NCBI GenBank assembly: GCA_947652855.1
Contig: CANTEO010000043.1
Location: forward strand, 1-23,829
From: an uncultured Roseburia sp.
Lineage (GTDB): Bacteria; Bacillota; Clostridia; Lachnospirales; Lachnospiraceae
Reading direction: 5' to 3'
Length of the DNA stretch: 23,829 nt
Position 1 is the first letter of the stretch; every line of letters begins with the position of its first letter. Position numbers and translations under genes: made by a program. The notes under the pieces were generated by a model, which saw only the letters and a list, made by a program, of their open reading frames with translations, had not been told where the DNA came from and did no database searches. Below are positions 1 through 6,377 of this stretch, one piece after another.

Positions 1-133
1 CATCTCGCCCAATCTTCTAGAGATTTATGCCCTACGCCATATGAATGAGCAAGACTTTTTTATGAGCCTTCACCGTTTAGGCAGGCTTTTGCAACCTGAA
101 TTTTCAATTCTAGTGAATATCTTGTTTTGACAT
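1..133 (-). pseudogene. 5' remnant of IS3-family transposase OrfA, frameshifted and interrupted by a stop
   Basis: Reading leftward from an ATG at 133, with a good AAGGAG ribosome site just upstream, the DNA encodes the start of an IS3-type OrfA helix-turn-helix protein. Residues such as RYSLELKIQVAKACLNGEGS, and then KSLAHSYGVGHKSLEDWAR, are typical of this family. Two lesions are visible. The ATG is one base out of frame with the coding frame, explained by one A missing from the A-run at 125-128; adding one A would give MSKTRYSLEL. A TAA stop at 60-62 sits where relatives usually have a tyrosine codon. The rest of the element lies beyond the left edge, so OrfB and the far inverted repeat cannot be judged. 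The family call is from sequence pattern only. The gene as seen cannot give a full-length product, so the copy is probably dead unless programmed frameshifting is invoked, which I consider unlikely. Confidence 0.75.
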
Positions 134-182
134 AAAAAATCTCCTTAAGTAGATTTTGGTTATTTACCTTGTCTACTTAAGG
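134..182 (-). terminator. Hairpin with T-run: pan operon terminator and/or IS translation-masking hairpin
   Basis: An 11-bp perfect inverted repeat (CCTTAAGTAGA at 143-153, TCTACTTAAGG at 172-182) is followed on the minus strand by AGA and six T residues (139-134). It lies about 40 bp downstream of the last pan operon gene and has the form of an intrinsic terminator. The distal arm also contains the AAGGAG ribosome site of the transposase remnant, so folding in a read-through transcript would hide that site. The repeat may lie within or at the end of the insertion sequence. Confidence 0.65.
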
Positions 183-223
183 GGAATCATATCAATAATC
201 CGCCAGCCTTTCCAATCAAGTCC

Positions 224-832
224 TCAATTTGTTTTTAACGCAGCCTGCAGCGCCTTAGAAATCGCGCTCCCCACGACAAAACAGGCCGCCGCCTCCACCA
301 CGCCGTTTATGCCCACGAACGCCACGGCAAATCCAAGCACATTCTTTGCTCCCAAGCTGTCCGCGATCTCCTGAATAAATTCCGTATGATAAAAAAACAG
401 CGCCAAGGCCCCCATAAAAAAGAAGGTGTTGAGCAGCGGCCCCATTAAATTCGCAATCACGACCGCTATTTTTTGAAACGGGCTGCTCTTTTTAAGCCTT
501 TGATAGGCAAGGCCCGTCAGCCACCCCATCAGAACGCGGGGCATCACACAGACCGCAAACGTGGCAAACGGGTTGATGCCAAGCAGAGCGGTGCCAAACG
601 GGCTCATGCCAAAGCACTGGATAAAGCTTGTAATCCCAAACACCGCGCCTAAAATGGCGCCCAACAGCGGCCCTAACGTGACGGCGCCCACCGTGACGGG
701 GACGACAATCAACGTAATCTCCAGCCCAAACGTCCTGATATATCCGATTGGCGTAAATGCCAGCAGCACAATGACTGCAACCAGCAACGCCAGCTCCACA
801 AACTGCTTTGTCGAAAATTTTCTCTGATTCAT
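224..832 (-). CDS. ECF transporter S component, probably for pantothenate or a precursor
   Basis: This is a hydrophobic protein of 202 residues with about six membrane segments, the size and pattern of the substrate-binding S component of energy-coupling factor vitamin importers. The N-terminus is short and basic (MNQRKFSTKQFVELAL), followed by helices rich in Gly, Ala and Leu, as is usual for the ECF S family. S components bind the vitamin and dock on a shared EcfA-A'-T module encoded elsewhere; no such module is in this window. As last gene of a pantothenate/CoA operon it most likely imports pantothenate (PanT-like), which is inference from context. I chose the ATG at 832, preceded by GGGGGAG at short spacing. 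A GTG at 844 would add four residues and cannot be excluded. The stop is TGA at 224. Confidence 0.78.
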   Translation of the reverse strand: MNQRKFSTKQFVELALLVAVIVLLAFTPIGYIRTFGLEITLIVVPVTVGAVTLGPLLGAILGAVFGITSFIQCFGMSPFGTALLGINPFATFAVCVMPRVLMGWLTGLAYQRLKKSSPFQKIAVVIANLMGPLLNTFFFMGALALFFYHTEFIQEIADSLGAKNVLGFAVAFVGINGVVEAAACFVVGSAISKALQAALKTN

Positions 833-853
833 GTTCTCCCCCACTATTTTTAC

Positions 854-894
854 TCTGCCCCCATTTCAATTATGCCTTACGGCATGGGGGCAGA
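854..894. repeat. 11-bp perfect inverted repeat at the panS-panT junction
   Basis: TCTGCCCCCAT (854-864) and ATGGGGGCAGA (884-894) are perfect inverted copies spanning the last codons of the BASS transporter gene and the intercistronic gap. The loop holds an alternative nested stem, ATGCC-gtaa-GGCAT on the minus strand, which shares bases with the larger one. No T-run follows on the minus strand, so it is more likely an mRNA processing or stabilising hairpin than a terminator. Confidence 0.6.
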
Positions 895-1875
895 TTCCTC
901 CCTGCCTTCCTGTTTCCCTACGGGCTTTGCAGTGAATGCAAAGCCCTGTGACATACGCTGTCTTATCCCTGCGTAGAATGTCCCTGAAATGTTGTGCCAG
1001 ACGGAGAAGATGGCGCCTGGCAGCGTCGCCAGCGGGTTCGCCGCGAAATTGGCGGTCGCAAGGGAGATCGCAAGGCCGCTGTTCTGCATCCCCACTTCAA
1101 TCCCTATGGCCGTCGCCTTTTTCTCATCCAGCTTCAACAGCTTCGCCGCCCCTGTCCCAAGCAGCAGGCCAACGCCATTGTGAATCGCCACCACGATCAT
1201 GACCAACGCGCCGCACGTCACAATTTTCTGCGCGTTGCTGCCTACAATCCCTGAAATGATCATGACGATCGCGACCACGGAAATCAAGGGCAGCAGCTCC
1301 CGGATCGCGTCGATCTGTTTCGGGAACAGACGGTAAATCAAAATCCCGGCCAGCACCGGAACCAGCACCACCTTCACTACGGAAACCATCATCGAAAGCA
1401 GCGAGACCTCCACCCAGGACCCGGCCAGCGCATAGACCAGCGCGGGCGTGCAGATGGGGGCCAAAATCGTGGACGCAATCGTCATGCCCACCGACAGCGG
1501 CACGTCGCCGCCCGCCACATAGGTAATGACATTGCTTGCCGTTCCGCCCGGGCAGCACCCGACCAAAATCACGCCAAGGGCCAAATCCGCAGACAGGCCA
1601 AACAGCTTCGCCAGCGCAAAGGCCGTGAGCGGCATTACGGTATACTGCAAAACGCAGCCGAGCAAAAGCTCCTTTGGCCTGGTGAAGACGACCTTAAAGT
1701 CCTCAGCCTTGATCGTTAAGCCCATGCCAAACATGGCAAGCCCCAAAAAGACGGTCGTGTAATTCGTCGCCCAGGAAAACCCTCCTGGATAAAAAAATGC
1801 AATGACTGAAAAAATGATAATGAACACTGCAATATTATTTGACAGAAAGCCGCATAGCTTCTTAATCTGGCTCAT
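877..1875 (-). CDS. BASS-family Na+-coupled transporter (PanS-like)
   Basis: This is a 332-residue polytopic membrane protein of the bile acid:sodium symporter (BASS) family, with roughly nine to ten hydrophobic segments. Family signatures are present: GCCPGGTASN at residues 106-115 and EVGMQNSGLA at 260-269, which form the crossed helices and sodium sites in the family. The best studied bacterial member near pantothenate genes is PanS, which moves ketopantoate or pantothenate. The position between coaBC and an S component inside a pan operon supports that role, but substrate and direction of transport cannot be read from sequence. The start ATG at 1875 lies three bases after the coaBC stop, with AGGGGG upstream, so it is surely cotranscribed. 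The C-terminal tail (about residues 305-332) is polar. Confidence 0.8.
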   Translation of the reverse strand: MSQIKKLCGFLSNNIAVFIIIFSVIAFFYPGGFSWATNYTTVFLGLAMFGMGLTIKAEDFKVVFTRPKELLLGCVLQYTVMPLTAFALAKLFGLSADLALGVILVGCCPGGTASNVITYVAGGDVPLSVGMTIASTILAPICTPALVYALAGSWVEVSLLSMMVSVVKVVLVPVLAGILIYRLFPKQIDAIRELLPLISVVAIVMIISGIVGSNAQKIVTCGALVMIVVAIHNGVGLLLGTGAAKLLKLDEKKATAIGIEVGMQNSGLAISLATANFAANPLATLPGAIFSVWHNISGTFYAGIRQRMSQGFAFTAKPVGKQEGREESAPMP

Positions 1876-1878
1876 CCT

Positions 1879-3090
1879 TTATTCCCCCTGTTTTTTCTTT
1901 TTCCAAAGCTCAAATAGCCGATCCAAAAGGGCGTCTGCGCACGCCTCTTTTGTGAGCATCCCCAAATCCTGCTCATCTTCCTCCGTTATCAAAATCAGAT
2001 GGTTCGTGTCCACGCCAAACCCTGCGCCGTCTTCCCGGACGCTGTTCGCGGCAATCAGATCCGCGTTCTTTTTGCGAAGCTTCGCCCTGGAATTTTTCAG
2101 CAGCTCCTCCGTCTCCATGGAAAACCCGCAGACGCACTGATCCTGCCGCTTCTTTTTTCCAAGCTCCGCCAAAATGTCCGTCGTGCGCTCCAAGGCAAGC
2201 GTCAGATCCCCCTCTTTCTTTTTCATCTTCTCTGCATGGACCGTTTTGGGACGGTAGTCCGCGACAGCCGCCGCTTTTATGATGATGTCCTGCCCTGCCG
2301 CCAGGCGCGCCGCCGCCTGATGCATTTCCTCCGCAGTGGTGACGGAAACGCCCTTCGCCCCGTCCGGGACGCGAAGGGAAACCGGCCCCGTCACAAGCGT
2401 CACCGACGCGCCCCTTTGGCTGGCACGCTCTGCAATGGCGTAGCCCATTTTGCCGCTGGAATGGTTCGTGATGTAGCGCACCGGGTCAATGCTCTCCCTC
2501 GTCGGCCCCGCCGTGACAAGGACGCGCACGCCTTCCAAATCCCTCTGTCCTGTCAGCGCCCTCACAACAGCGTCCACCAGCACGGACTCCTTCGCCAGCT
2601 TCCCTTCCCCCACCGCCTCACAGGCCAACGCGCCCACCTCCGGCGCAATGCACTGATAGCCATAGGATTTCAGGCGGGCGATATTGTCCTGCACCGCCCT
2701 GCCCTGATACATATGTACGTTCATGGCGGGCGCAAACAGCACGGGGCAAGTCGCCGCCACAACCGCAGACGTCAGCAAGTCATCCGCAATGCCATGCGCC
2801 ATTTTTCCAATCACGTCCGCAGACGCAGGGGCCACCAGCAGCAGATCCGCCTCCTGCCCAAGCGAAAGGTGATGGATTTCCTCAGGATGGCTCCGGTCAA
2901 ACGAATCCAAATAACAAGGCCGCTTCGTCAACGTCTCAAATGTGACTGGCGTAATGAACTGCGCCGCGCCCGCCGTCAAGATCACGCGCACGTCGCAGTG
3001 CAGCTTCTTTAGCATACTCGCCACATTCGCCATTTTATAGGCGGCGATGCTGCCGGAAACGCCAAGCGTCACCCGTTTTCCCGTCAGCAT
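1879..3090 (-). CDS. coaBC: Bifunctional phosphopantothenoylcysteine decarboxylase / phosphopantothenate-cysteine ligase
   Basis: CoaBC joins cysteine to 4'-phosphopantothenate using CTP (CoaB, C-terminal half), then decarboxylates the product to 4'-phosphopantetheine with FMN (CoaC, N-terminal half). At 403 residues it has the usual full length. The CoaC half (about 1-180) shows the flavoprotein start GVSGSIAAYK, the catalytic histidine in HHLSL (H74), the APAMNVHMY substrate clamp with Tyr in place of the common Trp, and the active-site cysteine C157 in GALACEAVGEGKLA. The CoaB half starts near residue 188 with VLVTAGPTRE, followed by NHSSGKMG and a lysine cluster KMKKK. The start ATG at 3090 has GGGAGG six bases upstream and overlaps the panD stop by seven bases, implying translational coupling. 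Confidence 0.95.
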   Translation of the reverse strand: MLTGKRVTLGVSGSIAAYKMANVASMLKKLHCDVRVILTAGAAQFITPVTFETLTKRPCYLDSFDRSHPEEIHHLSLGQEADLLLVAPASADVIGKMAHGIADDLLTSAVVAATCPVLFAPAMNVHMYQGRAVQDNIARLKSYGYQCIAPEVGALACEAVGEGKLAKESVLVDAVVRALTGQRDLEGVRVLVTAGPTRESIDPVRYITNHSSGKMGYAIAERASQRGASVTLVTGPVSLRVPDGAKGVSVTTAEEMHQAAARLAAGQDIIIKAAAVADYRPKTVHAEKMKKKEGDLTLALERTTDILAELGKKKRQDQCVCGFSMETEELLKNSRAKLRKKNADLIAANSVREDGAGFGVDTNHLILITEEDEQDLGMLTKEACADALLDRLFELWKKKKQGE

Positions 3091-3491
3091 TTCATGCCTC
3101 CCTTACAATCCACAAGCGCCCCATGCGCCTCATAGCGCTCCACCGACGTAATCTTGTTCTCCCCATCCACAAAAACGACCTTCGGCGGGCTCGCCTTCGC
3201 CTCCTCCGGCGTCATCTGCGCATAGCTCATAATGATGACTTTATCCCCCGTCGAGACCATGCGCGCCGCCGCCCCGTTTAAGCAGATCACGCCGCTGCCG
3301 CGGTCGCCGGCAATCACATATGTCTCAAACCTTGCGCCGTTGTCAATATCGGCAATCTGAACCTTCTCATATTCCAAAATCCCCGCCGCCTCGCAAAGCT
3401 CCTCATCAACCGTGATGCTCCCCACGTAATTCAATTCCGCCTGCGTGACTGTGGCGCGGTGAATCTTGCTCTTCAACATCTCAACCGTCAT
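3084..3491 (-). CDS. panD: Aspartate 1-decarboxylase (pyruvoyl enzyme)
   Basis: PanD makes beta-alanine from L-aspartate, one of the two halves of pantothenate. The 135-residue proenzyme has the expected self-cleavage site YVGS, with Gly24-Ser25 in the same position as in E. coli; cleavage turns Ser25 into the pyruvoyl group. Other active-site residues are in register: Lys9, Tyr22, Arg54, Tyr58 and Asn72 in LNGAAA. The protein runs a few residues longer than E. coli PanD, with a tail DCKGGMKC containing two cysteines. The gene starts 12 bases after the panC stop behind a GAGGGG ribosome site, and its end overlaps coaBC. Confidence 0.95.
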   Translation of the reverse strand: MTVEMLKSKIHRATVTQAELNYVGSITVDEELCEAAGILEYEKVQIADIDNGARFETYVIAGDRGSGVICLNGAAARMVSTGDKVIIMSYAQMTPEEAKASPPKVVFVDGENKITSVERYEAHGALVDCKGGMKC

Positions 3492-3503
3492 ACGTATCCC
3501 CTC

Positions 3504-4349
3504 TTACGCTTCCTTTATAAAATTGTCAATCAGGCGGGTAGGCCCAATGTAGGCCGCCACAGCGGCCAACACCCTGCCCTCCGCTTTTTCCACTGGCTCA
3601 ATCGTGTCCGCGTCCACAAGCTCCACATAGTCAAGCCTCGCCATCGGCTCCGCCTCTATGATTTTTTTCATCTCAGACACAATGGCCGACGCGTCCCGCT
3701 CCCCGCCGTCCAACAGCGCCTCTCCATGAAAAACCGCCCGGGAAAGCGCCAGAGCGGCCTTCCGCTCCGCTTCGTTCAAATAGGTGTTCCTGGAGCTTTT
3801 GGCAAGCCCGTCCGCCTCACGGACAATCGGGCAGCCCACAATTTGGATGTCCATATTCAAATCCCTCACCATCCGGCGGATGACGGCAAGCTGCTGCGCG
3901 TCTTTCTGCCCAAAATACGCCCGGTCGGCCGCCGCAATATGAAACAGCTTGCAGACAACCGTGCAGACGCCGCGAAAATGCGTCGGCCTCGTCCTGCCGC
4001 AAAGCCCCGCGCTCACGCCCCCTGCCTCCACGAACGAAGAGAAATCAGGCGCGTACATCTCCTCCGGCTTTGGGCAAAACAGCAAATCCGCTCCCGCCGC
4101 CTCACAGAGCGCCGTGTCTTTTTCTAAGTCCCTTGGGTACGTCGCCAAATCCTCATTCGCCCCAAACTGCATCGGGTTCACAAAATCGCTCACCACCACC
4201 CTGTCATTCTCCGCGACCGCCCTCACAATCAGGCTCTCATGACCCTCATGCAAAAAACCCATTGTCGGCACAAGGCCCACGGACAGGCCCTCTCCCTTCC
4301 ATGCCTTCACGCGCTCCCTTACGTCTTTGATTTGTCCCGTAACTTCCAT
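3504..4349 (-). CDS. panC: Pantothenate synthetase (pantoate-beta-alanine ligase)
   Basis: PanC condenses pantoate with beta-alanine using ATP (via pantoyl adenylate) to give pantothenate. From the ATG at 4349 the product is 281 residues, the normal length. Motifs seen are PTMGFLHEGHESL (HIGH-type site, H34 and H37), FVNPMQF (57-63) for pantoate binding, FGQKDAQQ (146-153) and SSRNTYL (185-191), equivalent to the KMSKS-like loop. The frame stays open upstream to 4445, but that extension is Arg/Gly-rich and unlike PanC. The ATG at 4349 has AAAGGAAC in front and begins the conserved fold. It is first gene of the pan operon, about 260 bases downstream of the predicted transcription start, behind a leader with an intrinsic terminator. 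Confidence 0.95.
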   Translation of the reverse strand: MEVTGQIKDVRERVKAWKGEGLSVGLVPTMGFLHEGHESLIVRAVAENDRVVVSDFVNPMQFGANEDLATYPRDLEKDTALCEAAGADLLFCPKPEEMYAPDFSSFVEAGGVSAGLCGRTRPTHFRGVCTVVCKLFHIAAADRAYFGQKDAQQLAVIRRMVRDLNMDIQIVGCPIVREADGLAKSSRNTYLNEAERKAALALSRAVFHGEALLDGGERDASAIVSEMKKIIEAEPMARLDYVELVDADTIEPVEKAEGRVLAAVAAYIGPTRLIDNFIKEA

Positions 4350-4458
4350 AACCGTTCCTTTCCGGCCACCTGCGCGGCCTTTTTCTCTCCACTCGCCATG
4401 CTCCGCCAAAGAGCGCGCCGCAACGCCTCCGCTCCCTAATCTCATCTTCTATTAGATT

Positions 4459-4486
4459 AAAAAAGCCCGGACAGCTCTGTCCAGGC
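4459..4486 (-). terminator. Intrinsic terminator in the pan operon leader (attenuator)
   Basis: On the minus strand GCCTGGACA-gagc-TGTCCGGGC forms a 9-bp stem (one G-U pair) followed by six T residues (4464-4459). It lies between the pan promoter and the panC start, about 110 bases before the ATG, so transcripts must pass it to express the operon. That location means attenuation rather than end-of-gene termination, since no gene ends here on this strand. Confidence 0.75.
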
Positions 4487-4610
4487 ACATTAGAAAAACC
4501 CTTATTTGAGATGTGCCGCCCATCCGGTGCAGCCATCCGCCATAAGAATAAAAATCTCCACTTGTTGCAATGCATATGTCCTGGTACAGTTCCATTGGAT
4601 ACTGTCCACT
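4459..4610 (-). promoter_or_regulatory. Candidate cis-regulatory RNA leader of the pan operon (pan-motif-like hairpin plus attenuator)
   Basis: The leader starts almost at the predicted transcription start with a hairpin (4608-4582): TGG-ACAGT-[A]-TCC-aat-GGA-ACTGT-[A]-CCA, an 11-bp stem with one bulged A on each side. A stem with two bulged adenines upstream of pan genes is how I remember the published 'pan' RNA motif; the match is from memory and was not tested. Further down, GGCACAT (minus, 4517-4511) can pair with ATGTGCC (4490-4484), which overlaps the 5' arm of the terminator. The GGACAG of the first hairpin (4607-4602) is also complementary to CTGTCC in the terminator's 3' arm (4474-4469). 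Mutually exclusive folds of this kind suit a ligand- or protein-controlled attenuator. I see no clear second copy of the bulged hairpin. Confidence 0.55.
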
Positions 4611-4614
4611 GTCG

Positions 4615-4643
4615 ATCATAGCACACGAAGCGCCGCAACGCAA
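4615..4643 (-). promoter_or_regulatory. Sigma-A promoter of the pan operon
   Basis: On the minus strand, TTGCGT (-35, 4643-4638), a 17-base spacer and TATGAT (-10, 4620-4615) form a good promoter. The start is expected near 4610-4608, immediately before the leader hairpin. Confidence 0.65.
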
Positions 4644-4679
4644 GAAAAACATTGATTTTCACGTCTTTCTCTCATTGGC

Positions 4680-4708
4680 TTTACATTTCATGCCACATTG
4701 ACTATAAT
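4680..4708 (+). promoter_or_regulatory. Sigma-A promoter of the nicotinate phosphoribosyltransferase gene
   Basis: TTTACA (4680-4685), a 17-base spacer and TATAAT (4703-4708) are close to consensus. The start is expected near 4715, giving a 5' UTR of about 70 bases. It is divergent from the pan promoter, with the two -35 boxes about 36 bases apart. Confidence 0.75.
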
Positions 4709-4725
4709 GAGTACTTAATAGAATC

Positions 4726-4784
4726 CAGGATGCTACGCCATCCTGCGAAAAGAATTCATAAGCATAATAAAAGGAGAACTCCTG
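4726..4784 (+). promoter_or_regulatory. Structured 5' UTR of pncB: 7-bp hairpin and self-paired ribosome site
   Basis: CAGGATG (4726-4732) and CATCCTG (4739-4745) form a perfect 7-bp hairpin with a 6-base loop starting about 11 bases into the transcript. Downstream, the ribosome site AAGGAG (4771-4776) can pair with TCCT (4780-4783) around a GAAC tetraloop. TCCTG at 4780-4784 is also complementary to CAGGA of the first hairpin. This could be an operator or a translational control element; its function is unknown. Confidence 0.45.
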
Positions 4785-6236
4785 ATGAGCACACTGAACC
4801 TCACGCTAATGACCGATTTATATGAAATGACCATGATGCAAGGGTATTTTAAGACCAACAACCGCGAAGTCGTCGTTTTCGACGCATTTTACCGCAGCAA
4901 TCCCTGCGGCGGCGGGTATGCCATCTGCGCCGGCTTAGAGCAGGTGATCGACTACATTAAGAACCTGCATTTTTCCGAAGAGGACATCACATACTTAAGA
5001 AGCCTGCACATCTTCGACGAGGATTTTCTGGACTATTTAAAGGGATTTCATTTTTCCGGCGACATTTACGCCATCCCGGAAGGAACCATCATCTTCCCGA
5101 GGGAGCCGTTAATTAAGGTCATCGCGCCCATTATGGAGGCGCAGCTGATTGAAACCGCCATCTTAAATATCCTAAACCACCAAAGCCTGATCGCCACCAA
5201 AGCCGCCCGCGTCTGCTACGCGGCCAAAGGCGACGGCGTCATGGAATTTGGCCTGCGCCGCGCCCAGGGTCCGGACTCCGGCACTTATGGCGCAAGGGCG
5301 GCCATGATCGGCGGCTGCAAAGGCACCTCCAACGTTCTCGCCGGGCAGCTTTTTGACGTTCCGGTGCTTGGGACCCATGCCCACAGCTGGATCATGAGCT
5401 TTTCGGATGAATACGCCGCCTTCAAAAACTATGCAAGGCTCTATCCGTCCGCCTGCATCCTCCTGGTGGACACGTACGACACATTAAACTCCGGCGTCCC
5501 AAACGCCATCCGCGTATTCCAGGAAATGAAGCAGGAGGGGATTCCGCTCACCTATTACGGCATCCGCATGGACAGCGGGGATTTGGCCTACCTGTCGAAA
5601 AAGGTGCGCCGTATGCTCGATGAGGCCGGCTTTGCGGACGCGGTCATCTCCGCCTCAAACGACCTGGACGAATACTTGATAGAAAGCCTAAAATTCCAGG
5701 GCGCCATGATTACGTCCTGGGGCGTCGGCACCAACTTAATCACCTCCAAGGACAACCCCGCGTTTGGGGGCGTGTACAAGCTTGCCGCCGTGAAGGGCGA
5801 GGACGGCTCGTTCCTTCCGAAAATAAAGCTCTCCGAAAACACCGAGAAGGTCACAAACCCGGGCAACAAGACGATTTTCCGCATCTATGACAACGACACC
5901 GGAAAAATCCGCGCGGACTACATCTGCCTGGTGGGCGAGACGTTTGACGCAGAGGACGACCTCATTCTGTTCGACCCAAATGAGCCATGGAAAAAGACGC
6001 GCCTCGCCGGGGGCAGCTATTCCATGCGCGAGCTTTTAGCCCCCATCTTCCAAAATGGGAAATGCGTCTATGATTCCCCGAGCGTGATGGAGATTCAGGC
6101 CATCTGTAATCAGGAAAAAGAGACCATCTGGGATGAGACGAAGCGCTTCGTTAACCCGGCGAAGATTTATGTGGATCTCTCTGATAAGCTGTATCAGATG
6201 AAGCGGGATCTTTTGGACAAGATGAGCCAGATCTAA
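4785..6236 (+). CDS. pncB: Nicotinate phosphoribosyltransferase
   Basis: This enzyme attaches nicotinate to PRPP, with ATP hydrolysis, to make nicotinate mononucleotide, the entry point of the Preiss-Handler NAD salvage route. The protein has 483 residues, as expected for the long Firmicute/human-like type. Diagnostic segments are the N-terminal LMTDLYEMTMMQGYF, EFGLRRAQG (154-162), GTHAHSW (196-202) holding the catalytic phosphohistidine region, and RMDSGDLAY near residue 265 for phosphoribosyl binding. It is cytoplasmic, with no signal peptide. The ATG at 4785 follows AAGGAG at eight bases. It is monocistronic, with its own promoter upstream and a strong terminator 35 bases downstream, back to back with the CoA precursor operon. 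Confidence 0.95.
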   Translation: MSTLNLTLMTDLYEMTMMQGYFKTNNREVVVFDAFYRSNPCGGGYAICAGLEQVIDYIKNLHFSEEDITYLRSLHIFDEDFLDYLKGFHFSGDIYAIPEGTIIFPREPLIKVIAPIMEAQLIETAILNILNHQSLIATKAARVCYAAKGDGVMEFGLRRAQGPDSGTYGARAAMIGGCKGTSNVLAGQLFDVPVLGTHAHSWIMSFSDEYAAFKNYARLYPSACILLVDTYDTLNSGVPNAIRVFQEMKQEGIPLTYYGIRMDSGDLAYLSKKVRRMLDEAGFADAVISASNDLDEYLIESLKFQGAMITSWGVGTNLITSKDNPAFGGVYKLAAVKGEDGSFLPKIKLSENTEKVTNPGNKTIFRIYDNDTGKIRADYICLVGETFDAEDDLILFDPNEPWKKTRLAGGSYSMRELLAPIFQNGKCVYDSPSVMEIQAICNQEKETIWDETKRFVNPAKIYVDLSDKLYQMKRDLLDKMSQI

Positions 6237-6271
6237 CCATAGCGCCACAGGCAGCCATTCTGTTTGAAACG

Positions 6272-6320
6272 CCCCTTTTTTGCCGGCAAGCCCAACCTCC
6301 GGCAAAAAGGGGGATTTTTT
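6272..6320 (+). terminator. Strong intrinsic terminator after pncB
   Basis: CCCC, a T-run and GCCGG (6272-6286) pair with CCGGC, an A-run and GGGG (6299-6312), followed by GATTTTTT. The long stem and T-tail give a strong plus-strand terminator. It also lies just past the end of sigF on the opposite strand, but the minus-strand version lacks a good downstream T-run. Confidence 0.85.
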
Positions 6321-6377
6321 ATCCATGACGTCTTGCTCCCTGCGCAAAGCATTGCCCGCAAAAAGCAGCAAAGGGCC

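Noticed and set aside
1999..3012. Plus-strand ORF of 337 codons opposite coaBC
   Set aside because: It is rich in Arg, His and Pro, has no ribosome site and no recognisable motif, and lies entirely over a certain gene. It is a shadow of GC-rich codons.
4349..4445. Longer panC start at 4445
   Set aside because: The extra 32 residues are Arg/Gly-rich and absent from PanC proteins, and the ribosome site lies before 4349.
4505..4545. Direct repeat CCATCCG in the pan leader, considered as a second bulged-A hairpin or operator
   Set aside because: The copies are direct, not inverted, and I could not build a stem with two bulged A residues from this stretch.
4452..4652. Minus-strand 66-codon ORF in the pan leader (contains MELYQDICIATSGDFYSYGG)
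   Set aside because: It begins upstream of the predicted transcription start. The inner ATG lies inside the first hairpin without a ribosome site, and the frame ends in the terminator. It is better read as non-coding leader RNA.
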